A stretch of 17,840 bases of DNA from Eggerthellaceae bacterium UBA5906 (GCA_002431805.1 DJEE01000106.1:1-17840); one strand, 5' to 3'. Positions 7,769 through 16,094 are shown, numbered from the stretch's first letter. Numbers and translations: made by a program. The notes: generated from the letters alone by a model not told the origin.

Positions 7769-8488
7769 ATGGCCGAGGAACTTATTGGCGGTGCGGCGGG
7801 TGCGCAGGCGGGCAAACCTGTACGCGTGCTGATTGCCGATGATCAGGATTTGGTGCGCAGCGGCTTTCGCATGATCTTGTCGTCCTATGACGGCATCGAG
7901 GTGGTGGGAGAAGCGCGTGACGGCGATCAGGCCGTTGAGCTTGCGCAGCGCCTGCGCCCCGACGTGGTGCTCATGGATATTCGCATGCCGCGCGTCAACG
8001 GCATCGACGCCACGCGCGCCATCCGCTCGAACGGGGCGCTTGCCAACGTGCAAGTGCTCATTCTTACCACGTTTGACCTGGACGAATACGTATACGATGC
8101 GCTTTCGGCGGGCGCGGGCGGCTTCTTGCTGAAAGATGCCGAACCCGACGAGATTGTTTCTGCCATCCACGTGGTGGCCGCCGGCGACGCGCTTATTGAA
8201 CCGTCCATCACGCGCCGGCTTATCGAAACGTTCGTGGCCGCGCGCCCGGCAACGCCGGCCGCCGCGGCTGCAGCCGGCCTGTCGCAGCTGACCGACCGCG
8301 AGCGCGAAATCCTCACGCTGGTGGCGCGCGGCCTGAACAACGACCAAATCGGCGAGCGCCTGTTCATCAGCCCCGCCACGGTGAAAACTCACCTGGCGCG
8401 CATCATGGCCAAGCTAGACGCTCACGACCGCGCCCAACTCGTAGTGCGAGCCTACGAAAGCGGCCTAGTAAAACCCGGCGTAGCCTAA
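7769..8488 (+). CDS. NarL/FixJ-family response regulator
   Basis: This 239-residue cytosolic DNA-binding protein is the partner of the preceding kinase. The receiver domain (about 18-137) has the acidic pair in LIADDQD, the phosphoacceptor Asp70 in VVLMDIRMP, the Thr in LILTTFD and Lys122 in LLKDAE. An Ala-rich linker (about 157-171) leads to a LuxR-type helix-turn-helix (about 172-235) with LTDREREIL and the recognition segment SPATVKTHL. All phosphorylation residues are present, so it should be functional. The ATG follows ATGGAGG by eight bases, only three bases after the kinase stop. The tandem 25-bp repeat upstream of the kinase is a possible autoregulatory site, by inference only. Confidence 0.95.
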   Translation: MAEELIGGAAGAQAGKPVRVLIADDQDLVRSGFRMILSSYDGIEVVGEARDGDQAVELAQRLRPDVVLMDIRMPRVNGIDATRAIRSNGALANVQVLILTTFDLDEYVYDALSAGAGGFLLKDAEPDEIVSAIHVVAAGDALIEPSITRRLIETFVAARPATPAAAAAAGLSQLTDREREILTLVARGLNNDQIGERLFISPATVKTHLARIMAKLDAHDRAQLVVRAYESGLVKPGVA

Positions 8489-8520
8489 GCAGCCTCGCGG
8501 CGCGCGCGTGCGAGGGCTGC
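8489..8520 (+). terminator. GC-rich hairpin directly after the response regulator
   Basis: GCAGCCTCGC (8489-8498) pairs with GCGAGGGCTGC (8510-8520) with one bulged base, right after the stop codon. There is no U-tract, so it may be a weak terminator or an RNA 3'-end stabiliser. Confidence 0.35.
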
Positions 8521-8548
8521 GGAGCGGGTGCTCGGCCGACGGGTCATC

Positions 8549-8634
8549 GTGAACAGGGGACGGAGATGGTGTTCACGGTAAGCCTTTAGGAAACGCAAGG
8601 TCTATTGTGAACACCCGCTCCGTCCCCTGTTCAC
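8549..8634. repeat. Palindromic repeat element, copy 2 of 3
   Basis: The arms at 8549-8576 and 8607-8634 are inverted copies at 26 of 28 positions around a 30-base loop. The loop and the preceding CATC resemble copy 3 more than copy 1. It sits between the ends of two converging genes, so its long hairpin might also help stop transcription from both sides. Confidence 0.88.
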
Positions 8635-8641
8635 GGTAAAC

Positions 8642-10150
8642 CTATGCGGCGTGATTGCGGGCGAGGTCCATGAGCTCTTGCTGCGAATGCACGCCGCATT
8701 TCGCCAAGATGTTCTTGGCATGCGTGTGCACCGTGTTCAGCGAAATAACCAGCTCGTCGCGAATATACGGGCGGCTGCGTCCGGCAAGCAGCATGGCGGC
8801 TATTTCCGTTTCGCGTTTCGTCAACCCAAATTCACGCTGCAGGAAATGGGCTTGCGTGTCAAAAAGGCTGTCGAGCCGCGCGCTGGCATCGGGCTGCGTC
8901 TCGCTGCTCTCGACAGACTCGTCTTCGGCTGCTTTGCCCGCTAGCCACTTCGGATTAAATCCGATGGTCATGGCAACCGTCAGCACCACAGCGCATAGCA
9001 GCACGGAATACGATGTGGTCGCGTCGAGCGGCAGCGTAACCGAAAGCCACAACGATGCCGCGCAACCGACTGCAATGCCAATGCCCTTGCCTGCAAGCAA
9101 GCTGGCGAACAGCGGCGTTGAATTGCCCTTCACGCGGCGTGCTTGCTTTGCCGCTCCGATCCAAAAGCCGAACTGCAGCCCGAACATGCCCAAAAAGTCG
9201 AACGTGTACGCAACCGACCTTGTTGCCTGGTCAAGCGGTGCGGCATACAAAATCCCACAACTGACTAGGAGAAACGGCAACTGCCAGCGGAACATCAGCG
9301 TCATGTTCAGGTAGCGCGAATTGCGCAAGGCCACCGCAATGAGCACAAGCGCCACCGCACAGGAGATGGAAAACGGCACAAGATAATGCATGAAACGGTT
9401 TGATGGGTAGTCGGGCGTTTCAAGCACGCGGAAAAACGCGACCTGCGCCCACAACACCGCGATAAGCAGCGCAACTGAAAGTAAACCGCGCCACGGAAAG
9501 TCCCCGACTTTGCCCGCGCTTGGCGAAGCGCTCCCGCTAGGGATAATGCGAAACGAGCGTTGTCTGCTCGTGCCGCCTACAGCGTCCGGAGCGTGGTTTC
9601 CGCTCATGCTGAGCGCAACGCCCATGGACGCAAGCGCAAACAGCGAAAGCAACACGCAGTTGACGGTGCAATTCTTCAGGAAAATGACCAGGCAATACAC
9701 TGCGAACGACACGAAAAACGACGAGGCGATGGTAAGCTCGATACCTTCTTCCCCGCGGCGTTTAAGCACCGTGCCCCAAACAATAAGGCCGCAAGCGCTG
9801 CCTATGCCAGCCAACACGCCGCCGGCAATTCCGAAGCCCCAGTAGGCGTTCCAGTTGCCTGTGGAAAATGCGAGGCGCATACATATGGTTGCAAGTGCAA
9901 GAGCTGCCCCGCTTGCGACACAGAGCGTTCGGAACCGTGGGATTTTTCGCAGTTTCACAAGCCCGGCGAATGCGATAGCCGCAAGCGCCTCCGCTATGCC
10001 CGAAACCATCCAAACATATTCAATCCCATTGTGTACGGGAGATGTTGTGACAAGCGAACAACCGAACAGCGTGCAATATTCCCACGCCAGGAAAAGCGAA
10101 AACCCGATGATCTCTTTTTTGTAGCGCGCAATGCTTTCCGCAACAGTCAT
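8642..10150 (-). CDS. Membrane-bound LuxR-family transcriptional regulator (12-TM sensor domain)
   Basis: This 502-residue protein has a large membrane part and a C-terminal LuxR helix-turn-helix. The first 400 residues form about twelve hydrophobic segments in two blocks separated by a polar stretch (about 190-225), like a transporter fold used as a sensor. An acidic linker (about 415-430) leads to the DNA-binding domain (about 437-497: FGLTKRETEIAAML, then SLNTVHTHAKNIL). No receiver domain is present, so it is probably a one-component sensor acting at the membrane. This architecture is characteristic of Eggerthella relatives, where such genes often adjoin reductase genes. It is transcribed away from the molybdoenzyme operon with a 378-base shared control region, making it the likely regulator of that operon. 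GAGGGGG precedes the ATG. TACAAT on the minus strand (10178-10183) is a possible -10 box. Confidence 0.9.
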   Translation of the reverse strand: MTVAESIARYKKEIIGFSLFLAWEYCTLFGCSLVTTSPVHNGIEYVWMVSGIAEALAAIAFAGLVKLRKIPRFRTLCVASGAALALATICMRLAFSTGNWNAYWGFGIAGGVLAGIGSACGLIVWGTVLKRRGEEGIELTIASSFFVSFAVYCLVIFLKNCTVNCVLLSLFALASMGVALSMSGNHAPDAVGGTSRQRSFRIIPSGSASPSAGKVGDFPWRGLLSVALLIAVLWAQVAFFRVLETPDYPSNRFMHYLVPFSISCAVALVLIAVALRNSRYLNMTLMFRWQLPFLLVSCGILYAAPLDQATRSVAYTFDFLGMFGLQFGFWIGAAKQARRVKGNSTPLFASLLAGKGIGIAVGCAASLWLSVTLPLDATTSYSVLLCAVVLTVAMTIGFNPKWLAGKAAEDESVESSETQPDASARLDSLFDTQAHFLQREFGLTKRETEIAAMLLAGRSRPYIRDELVISLNTVHTHAKNILAKCGVHSQQELMDLARNHAA

Positions 10151-10528
10151 GCCTAACCCCCTCGTGCGCTTTGGGTTATTGTAGCGGGCGTGCGGCGTCG
10201 TTGTGCCGACAAGAGCCGCTCAATCTTACTTGAGCAACTTCTCATCTGTGAAAACGTAAAAAATACCCATGTTGCGGTGAGAGGGTTTGCGGGCGAAATC
10301 AAGCCCGATGCACGCGAAATACCCGCGTTGCGAGGAAGCTTTCGCCCGGCAGGCACCTTAGGGTTGAACCATGCCCTGCAAAAGGGGCTTGAAAAGCGCT
10401 CGGTCTGCGCGGGTGCCATAGGTGCGATGTCCCCCCTCCTTTACCTTTGGATTTCTCGCACATTTCCGCGCAGGCCGTGCGCTCGCAAAACGCGCGTTTT
10501 GCGCGTTCGGACGAGAAGAGGAGGAGAG
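10151..10528. other. Divergent control region between the LuxR gene and the molybdoenzyme operon
   Basis: I see no gene in these 378 bases. The region must carry the promoters for both divergent units. It includes TACAAT on the minus strand (10178-10183), a small hairpin CGGGC/GCCCG at 10290-10307, and a perfect 20-bp palindrome at 10484-10503. AGAGGAGGAG lies just before the operon's first ATG. No promoter for the operon could be assigned with confidence. Confidence 0.6.
10484..10503. promoter_or_regulatory. Perfect 20-bp palindrome, candidate operator
   Basis: CGCAAAACGCGCGTTTTGCG is its own reverse complement. It ends 25 bases before the ATG of the molybdoenzyme gene. A symmetric site of this length suits a dimeric helix-turn-helix protein such as the divergent LuxR regulator. 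It could instead form a short hairpin in the mRNA leader. The assignment to a regulator is inference. Confidence 0.5.
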
Positions 10529-13500
10529 ATGGGGAACAAGTCGATGGACCGACGCAGCTTCTTGGCTGGCGTTGGCGCTGTTGGCGCGCTGGCCGCTGCC
10601 GGCGGCGTCGCGTCGTCACTGCCGCAAAGCGCGGTTGCGTCCGATACCGAATTTCCCGCCATGCCCACCGGCAAGCCGGTTGAGGCACGAATCGATCGCA
10701 AAACGGGGGAGGTGAAGGTTAACGAGGACGTGCTGGTGCGCTACAGCGCTTGCTTGGGCTGCTACAGCAGCTGCGGCAACCGCATGAAGCTAGACCGTGC
10801 GTCGGGGCAGCTTATTTCCGTAGGCGGCAACCCGTACCATCCCAGCTGCGCGCTGCCGTACCTCAACAACGACGAGCCGCTTGAAGAGGCATACAAAACG
10901 TTCGGGTTCACGGGCACGGGCAAAACGAATGCCACGTTGTGCGGCCGCGGTCAGGCAACGTTCGACGGCTACAACCAGCCCGATCGCGTGACGGTGCCGC
11001 TGAAACGCGCCGGCAAGCGCGGCGAGGGCAAGTGGACCGCCATCAGCTGGGACCAGCTTATCAAGGAAGTCACCGAGGGCGGCAAGCTGTTCGCCAGCAT
11101 CGGCGAAGACCGCGAGATTGAAGGCTTCAAGGCCATCCACGATACCAAAACCCCGCTGAATGCCGAGCAGCCTGACTTGGGCCCGAAGTCCAACCAGTTC
11201 GTTATGTTCGGCGGCCGTGGCGACGGCCGTACCGTGTTTGGCAGCCGTTTCACCAACTGCTTCGGCTCCATCAACCAATACAGTCACGGCTCCACTTGAG
11301 GCGGTGTCGGTTGGGCGAGTTCGCTCATTCAAACCGGTACGTCTCCGGCTCCTGATTTGGAGGAATGCGAATACGTTTTGTGGCTTGGCACGTTCCCGGG
11401 CGCAAACGGCAAGTCGATGCAAGGCATCGCAAAACAGGTTGCCCGTCGCGTGGGCGAGGGCAAGTGCACCATGGACGTTGTGGACCCCGTGCTGGGCAAC
11501 GGCAACGTCACGCCGGCTATGAAGGGCATCAACTGGGTGCCTATTCGCGTGGCAACCAACGGTGCGTTCTGCTCCGGTATGGTGCGCTGGATTATCGAGC
11601 ACGAAGCCTACAACAAGGAATTCGTGTCGTTTACCAACTATAAGGCGGCGGTTGCGGGCGGCTATGCGTCGTCGGGTAATGCAACGCACCTGGTTATCGT
11701 TGACGAAACAAGCAAGAACAACCGCAAGCTTATGGGCCCGGCCGATGCGGGCATGGAAGACCCGGGCGAGAAGGACGCGAAAGGCAACGCCATCGCGCAG
11801 CACGTGGTCATCAACGCCGAAACCGGTGAGCCTGAGCTGCACACGAAGTGCGCCACCGGCGTGCTGGAGTTTGACGGCGAAGTGAACGGCGTGAAGGTGA
11901 AAACCGCGTTCACGCTTATGAAAGAAGCCGTGTTCGAGCACACGATTGATGAGTACGCCGAAATTTGCGGTGTGCCTGCTTCCGAGATCGAGCGCATTGC
12001 CAAGGAATTCACCTCACACGGCGTGAAGGCGTCGGCGCGTGGCCTGGGTTCCACCGTATCGCAGGTTGGCTTTGACACCACCATGGGCTTCCGCACCTTA
12101 AACGCCCTGGTGGGAAGCATGCAGATGATTGGCGGTACCGTTTCGTGCACCGCGCCGACCTCTACCGGCGACGGTCCGCGCTATAAGCTGGCAACCATTA
12201 AGAACAAGCCGGCCGTGTCCGCCAAAAACGCGCGCTATCTCTCGCGCACGGCTTGTGCGTGGCAAAAAACCGACGAGTACAAAAACCGCGTGGCCGCCGG
12301 CGAAAGCAACCCGAAACCGAAGCTGCCGTGGTATCCCATTAGCGTAGGCTCGGACAACCAAGCCCTGTTCAGCGTGGTGAACCAGTACCCCTACCAGGCA
12401 AAAATCGTTATGTCCTGGATGAACAACGTGCTGCAGAACACTCCGTCGGGCCTAGTGGATGGCGTGATTGAGCGCATGAAGGACACCAGCGTCGTTCCGC
12501 TGCACATTGCGTGCGACGTTGTTATCGGCGAGATGGCGAACCTGGCAGACTACATTGTGCCGGACACCAACCCGTTCGAGAGCTTCGGCGTTGTTACCCC
12601 GCAGGGTCATTGGCACGGCAAGGGCGCCGCGGTGCGTTGGCGGGCGAAAACGCCGGGCAGCATGCAGCTTGACGATGGCCGCTATGCCAGCTTCGAGGCG
12701 TTCTGCTGCGATGTTGCCAAGGCGTGCGACATGCCGGGCTTCGGCGATGCGGGCGCAACGGACGCGGAAGGCAACGCGGTTGCCATCAACGACGCGGCCG
12801 ACTACTTCCTGAAAGCGGTGGCCAACCTGGCGTACGCCAAGGACACGGTGGCAGACATCTCCGACGAAGAGGCGAAGCTGCAGGGGCTTGACAAGCTGCC
12901 CGAGGCTTGGAAGAGCGCTGTTACCGAAGAGGAATGGCCGAAGGTGCTGCAGCTGCTTTCGCGCGGCGGGCGTTTCTGGCCGACCGAGGCACGCGTGGGC
13001 AAGGAAGGCCGCAGCGCCCTGGCCAGCGAATACGTGCATTATTTCTACAGCGAGTTGCGCGGCACGAACAAAAACCCGTTCAGCGGCACGTATGCGCGCG
13101 GCACCATGGGCTGGACGCCGGAGAGCTTTGCCGATTGGTCGCCTATGACCGACCACTTCTCTGCCGAGGAGTATCCCTTCGGCGTGGCGAACTACAAGGC
13201 GCGCTTCCGCACGGTCACCATGGAGGCGAACAGCCCCATCATGCGCGACCTGGGCGACAAGAACTACTTGGAGCTGAATGAAAACGATGCGGCTGAGCTG
13301 GGCATCAAGGACGGCGATCATATCCGCGCCGTTACGCCTACCGGCGACGTTATGGACGGCACCGCTTGGGTGCGCGCCGGCGTGGCGCGCCACACCATTG
13401 GCGTGGCTCACGGCTATGGCCATCATGCCTACGGTGCACAGGATGTGGACATCGACGGCAAGAAGACGCCTGGCAATCCGGCTATTGGCGCCGGCTTCAA

Positions 13501-13618
13501 CATCCAGCAGGTTGTTGACCCGACCATCTGCAAAGATGGCGTGATTTACGGCGCGTCGGACAACGACGGCTCCACGCCAATGCGCAATGGCGGGATGTTC
13601 AAGATCGAGAAGGCGTAA
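10529..13618 (+). CDS. Selenocysteine-containing molybdopterin oxidoreductase catalytic subunit (tetrathionate-reductase-like)
   Basis: Read through one in-frame UGA (11297-11299), this encodes 1029 residues, about the length of TtrA-type subunits. The ATG follows AGAGGAGGAG. A Tat signal comes first (DRRSFLAG, likely cut after AVA near residue 40). The [4Fe-4S] motif follows: Cys75, Cys78, Cys82 and Cys138 (CLGC, SSCG, LCGRG). The UGA is codon 257 in HGST-UGA-GGVGW, where DMSO-reductase-family enzymes of this type carry the molybdenum ligand (usually Cys). The frame is the same before and after it, and family-like sequence continues without a break (SLIQTG, PDLEECEYVLWLGTFPG). A SECIS-like hairpin follows the UGA. 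The remaining bis-MGD domains run to a typical C-terminal dinucleotide-binding domain (HTIGVAHGYGHHAYG). It should act outside the membrane, reducing or oxidising an unknown substrate with electrons passed by the next two subunits. The alternative is a nonsense pseudogene, which I think unlikely. Confidence 0.9.
11300..11337 (+). promoter_or_regulatory. Candidate bacterial SECIS hairpin
   Basis: Directly after the UGA, TGGGCG (11312-11317) pairs with CGCTCA (11322-11327), using one G-U pair, and closes the four-base loop AGTT. A lower stem CGGT/ACCG (11308-11311 with 11333-11336) extends it. The apical loop begins 18 bases after the UGA codon and has G in its second position. Both agree with what I recall of bacterial SECIS rules. 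Such hairpins recruit SelB with Sec-tRNA. The folding was done by eye. Confidence 0.65.
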
Positions 13619-13631
13619 AGGAGGGCGCATT

Positions 13632-14261
13632 ATGAGCGAAGAACGTTTGGGAATGGTCATCGACCTGGCCAAATGCATCGGCTGCAATGCATGCGCCGTT
13701 GCCTGCAAGATTGAAAACGACGTGCCGGATGGCAAGTTCAACATTTGGGTGGAAAGCTGGGACGTGCTATCCGATGACGGGCGCGTGCGCCGCGCGAACG
13801 TGCCGAAGCAGTGCAACCACTGCGCCGACGCGCCGTGCGTGAGCGTGTGCCCCACGGGTGCAAGCTTCCGCGCCGAGGACGGCACCGTGCAGGTTGACCC
13901 CGAGCGTTGCATCGGGTGCAAGTACTGCATGGCGGCCTGCCCGTACAGCGTGCGCTGGTGCGACGAGAGCACTGGCGAGGTGCACAAGTGCACATACTGC
14001 GAGCATCGCACGCAATACGGTTTGGAGCCGGCGTGCGTGGCAACGTGCCCCACGGGTGCCCGCGCGTTCGGCAACCTGAACGACCCGGATTCGGCGGTAG
14101 CGAAGCTGCTTGCGGAAAACGGCGGCGGTCAGCAGTACCTGGCCGAGCTTGGCCTTAACCCGGCGCAACATTATTTGGGGCTCGATGTCACCGAAGCTGC
14201 TCAGCGCGTTTCCAACGTGCACAAAGGCGGCAAGGTGTACAAGGCTTACGAGGGGAGATAA
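13632..14261 (+). CDS. Four-cluster [4Fe-4S] electron-transfer subunit (DmsB/PsrB/TtrB family)
   Basis: This 209-residue iron-sulfur subunit should carry electrons between the membrane anchor and the molybdenum subunit. Sixteen cysteines form four cluster motifs: CIGCNACAVAC, CNHCADAPCVSVCP, CIGCKYCMAACP and a split CTYC plus CVATCP. It has no signal peptide. B subunits of this family are usually exported bound to the Tat-bearing catalytic subunit. The ATG at 13632 is preferred over upstream in-frame codons because AAAGGAGGG lies just before it. That Shine-Dalgarno overlaps the stop codon of the catalytic gene, and the gap is only 13 bases. The two are therefore tightly linked. Length and motif order are normal for the family. 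Confidence 0.95.
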   Translation: MSEERLGMVIDLAKCIGCNACAVACKIENDVPDGKFNIWVESWDVLSDDGRVRRANVPKQCNHCADAPCVSVCPTGASFRAEDGTVQVDPERCIGCKYCMAACPYSVRWCDESTGEVHKCTYCEHRTQYGLEPACVATCPTGARAFGNLNDPDSAVAKLLAENGGGQQYLAELGLNPAQHYLGLDVTEAAQRVSNVHKGGKVYKAYEGR

Positions 14262-14263
14262 CC

Positions 14264-15121
14264 ATGGTGTGGAATGGGATTATCGCCGGTTATCTGTTCC
14301 TTGCCGGCGTTGGCGCGGGTTCGTTTGCGTTCGCCGCAATGGCGGGCTGGAAAGACCCCGAGGCGCGCAAGCTGAAAATGGCGGGCATGATCATCGGCTT
14401 TCTGTGCGTGGCGGTAGGCACGCTCATGCTGGTGGTGGACGCGAAAGCGGGCCTGCACAATCCGCTGCGCTTCATTATGCTGCTGACGAACTTCAACTCC
14501 GTCATGGCGTGGGGCACGGTTATCTTGAGCGTGTTTTTGCTGGTGGCGTTTGTGGAGATCGTGCTTTTGTGGAAGACGAAATCCACGCCGAAGTGGCTTG
14601 ACGTGGTTGGCGTTGTGCTGGCCGTGTGCGTGGCCGCCTACACCGGCGTGCTGCTTTCCGCTTCGCCGGCTTACCCGCTGTGGAACTTCCCGCTGCTACC
14701 GCTTTTGTTCCTGGTGTCAGCTGCGGCAACGGGTTTTGCGGCTTGCGAGTTGGCGGGCTATGCGCTTGACCGTGCGGCGCTTGGGCGCGTTGAACTGCCG
14801 GCATGGGTTTCCGTTGCGCTGCCGGCGGCAGAAGCGGTGCTTGTTGTGGTGCTGCTGGCGGTAACGGGCTCGGCTGGCGGCGTTGCCGCCGAGGCGGGTG
14901 CGGCTACAGTTGCCACGCTGCTTGGCGGGTCGTATGCGTCGCTGTTCTGGGCATTTGTGGTACTGGCTTTGGCAGCTCCGCTTTGCATTTCGGCGGTTGC
15001 CTTGGCTAAGAAGCTTCCGCTTGGCGCGGCTTCTGCAGCAAGTTGGGTGTGCGTGCTGGTAGGCGGCTTCATGCTGCGCTACCTGGTGGTTATGGCCGCT
15101 GTGCCCATTGTGGCGTACTAA
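14264..15121 (+). CDS. NrfD/PsrC-type membrane anchor subunit
   Basis: This 285-residue integral membrane protein would anchor the complex and exchange electrons with menaquinol. Eight hydrophobic segments are visible at about 4-26, 39-60, 76-102, 109-131, 137-165, 183-201, 222-247 and 258-283. The first includes the glycine-rich YLFLAGVGAGSFAF stretch typical of NrfD/PsrC. The TTGVLLS-like segment AAYTGVLLS in helix 4 is also family-like. No heme-ligand pattern is evident. The ATG lies two bases after the stop of the Fe-S gene and is preceded by GGGGAGA, so translation is probably coupled. The family works in quinol-linked respiratory chains. The direction here is probably reduction of an external acceptor, which is inferred. 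Confidence 0.92.
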   Translation: MVWNGIIAGYLFLAGVGAGSFAFAAMAGWKDPEARKLKMAGMIIGFLCVAVGTLMLVVDAKAGLHNPLRFIMLLTNFNSVMAWGTVILSVFLLVAFVEIVLLWKTKSTPKWLDVVGVVLAVCVAAYTGVLLSASPAYPLWNFPLLPLLFLVSAAATGFAACELAGYALDRAALGRVELPAWVSVALPAAEAVLVVVLLAVTGSAGGVAAEAGAATVATLLGGSYASLFWAFVVLALAAPLCISAVALAKKLPLGAASAASWVCVLVGGFMLRYLVVMAAVPIVAY

Positions 15122-15130
15122 TGGTGGCAG

Positions 15131-15182
15131 GCCGCGCGACTGAGGGTTTCGGGTCGCGCGGCTTGGCTGCGTAAGCTTACGC
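15131..15182 (+). repeat. Intercistronic hairpin and adjacent 14-bp palindrome
   Basis: GCCGCGCGAC (15131-15140) pairs perfectly with 15153-15162. Then GCGTAAGCTTACGC (15169-15182) is a perfect palindrome. There is no U-tract. The position, between the anchor and chaperone genes, suggests a block to RNA decay or partial termination that would make less chaperone than enzyme. Confidence 0.5.
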
Positions 15183-15267
15183 GGTCAAGGTGGGGGCGTT
15201 TGCATGCAGGTGCGCGCGGGCGCCCCGGCTTGGGTTGACGTCTGGTTTGTTGAAAGGAACGGTGGAC

Positions 15268-15918
15268 ATGGCGGTGGAAGGCAATGCGGCGCACGATCAG
15301 CTGCTTGGATGCGCAACGGTTCTGGAGGCGTGCGCCGGCGTGCTAGCGGATCGTCCCACGGCCGAGAGCCTCTCTTGTTTGCAGCAGGTTGCAGCGGTTG
15401 CGGGTTGGGTCGGCTTCGAGCGCTTTTCGGCAGGTGTCAAGCTTGATCAGCTGTTCGACCAGAGGTTTTTAGTGGCCGGCGGTTCCCTGTACGTTCCCTT
15501 GTCCGAAAACAGCGTACGTCACCGTAAGGCGGAGGCCGGGCGCGTGGCTCATGGGCCGGTCGAGGGCGCGTATTCTGCGCATGTTGCGGCTTGCTATGAA
15601 GCGGCGGGCTTCAACTGGCGCGATGCTATGGGCAACGGATTGTTTGCCCATGCGGCACCGCCCGATACCTTGGCGGCGGAGCTGCTGTTTACGGCGTGGC
15701 TTGTGCGCAGCTGGGTACAACCTGCTGAAAGCGGTGCTGAACAGCAGTCGTGCCATGCCGCGGTTTTGGCTAAGCAGTTCTGCGAACAGCATCTTTCGCG
15801 CTGGGCATCGGATGCGGCGGCGCTGCTTGCTGTAGGCGAGGAAGATTTGTTCTCCCAGGCAGCAGGGCTAGCCGCCCAAACAACAGAAGTCCTTATGGGC
15901 GAATTGCCTCGCGCATAA
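15268..15918 (+). CDS. TorD/DmsD-family molybdoenzyme maturation chaperone
   Basis: This 216-residue cytosolic protein is probably the dedicated chaperone for the molybdenum subunit. It would hold its Tat signal until cofactor insertion is complete. Evidence is its place as the last gene of the operon, its mostly helical composition, its length, and GGSLYVPLSENSV (about residues 70-82), which matches the family's Y-V-P-x-E/S-x-S signature region. The ATG at 15268 follows GAAAGGAAC. The frame extends upstream to 15190, but that part has no suitable ribosome-binding site and an unlikely composition. The 146-base gap to the anchor gene holds a strong hairpin. The family is divergent, so the assignment rests partly on context. 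Confidence 0.8.
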   Translation: MAVEGNAAHDQLLGCATVLEACAGVLADRPTAESLSCLQQVAAVAGWVGFERFSAGVKLDQLFDQRFLVAGGSLYVPLSENSVRHRKAEAGRVAHGPVEGAYSAHVAACYEAAGFNWRDAMGNGLFAHAAPPDTLAAELLFTAWLVRSWVQPAESGAEQQSCHAAVLAKQFCEQHLSRWASDAAALLAVGEEDLFSQAAGLAAQTTEVLMGELPRA

Positions 15919-15955
15919 CCACACTGTGCAGACGGATGGTGGCTGATGGGCCATC

Positions 15956-16040
15956 GTGAACAGGGGACGGAGGTGGTGTTCACGCTAAACCTTTGGGAGT
16001 GTAAGGGTAACCGTGAACACCCACTCCGTCCCCTGTTCAC
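15956..16040. repeat. Palindromic repeat element, copy 3 of 3
   Basis: The arms at 15956-15983 and 16013-16040 are inverse at 26 of 28 positions around a 29-base loop. It shares the loop pattern TAA-CCTTT-GG-A and the upstream CATC flank with copy 2. All three copies in the window lie at gene ends, as expected of neutral REP-like insertions. Confidence 0.88.
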
Positions 16041-16051
16041 GGTTACTGTGT

Positions 16052-16094
16052 CGCGCAGGCATGTCGTGTAACAAGCGGCATGCCTGCGCGTTTT
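16052..16094 (+). terminator. Rho-independent terminator of the molybdoenzyme operon
   Basis: CGCGCAGGCATG (16052-16063) pairs perfectly with CATGCCTGCGCG (16079-16090) and extends inward with wobbles. TTTT follows at once (16091-16094). It separates the operon from the groES promoter. Confidence 0.88.

Noticed and set aside
10529..11299. Pseudogene: nonsense mutation in the molybdoenzyme
   Set aside because: There is only one stop, it is UGA, it is at the expected metal-ligand codon and a SECIS-like hairpin follows. The operon is otherwise intact.
11357..13618. A separate gene starting at a TTG codon inside the molybdoenzyme region
   Set aside because: It begins in the middle of a conserved fold, has no ribosome-binding site and shares its frame with the upstream part. 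Readthrough of the UGA explains it better.
12452..14074. 540-codon minus-strand open frame
   Set aside because: It lies opposite two well-supported genes, and its His/Arg/Val-rich translation is typical of the antisense of GC-rich coding DNA.
3126..16040. CRISPR array suggested by recurring repeats
   Set aside because: The three copies are kilobases apart, are long palindromes and have no regular spacers or cas genes.
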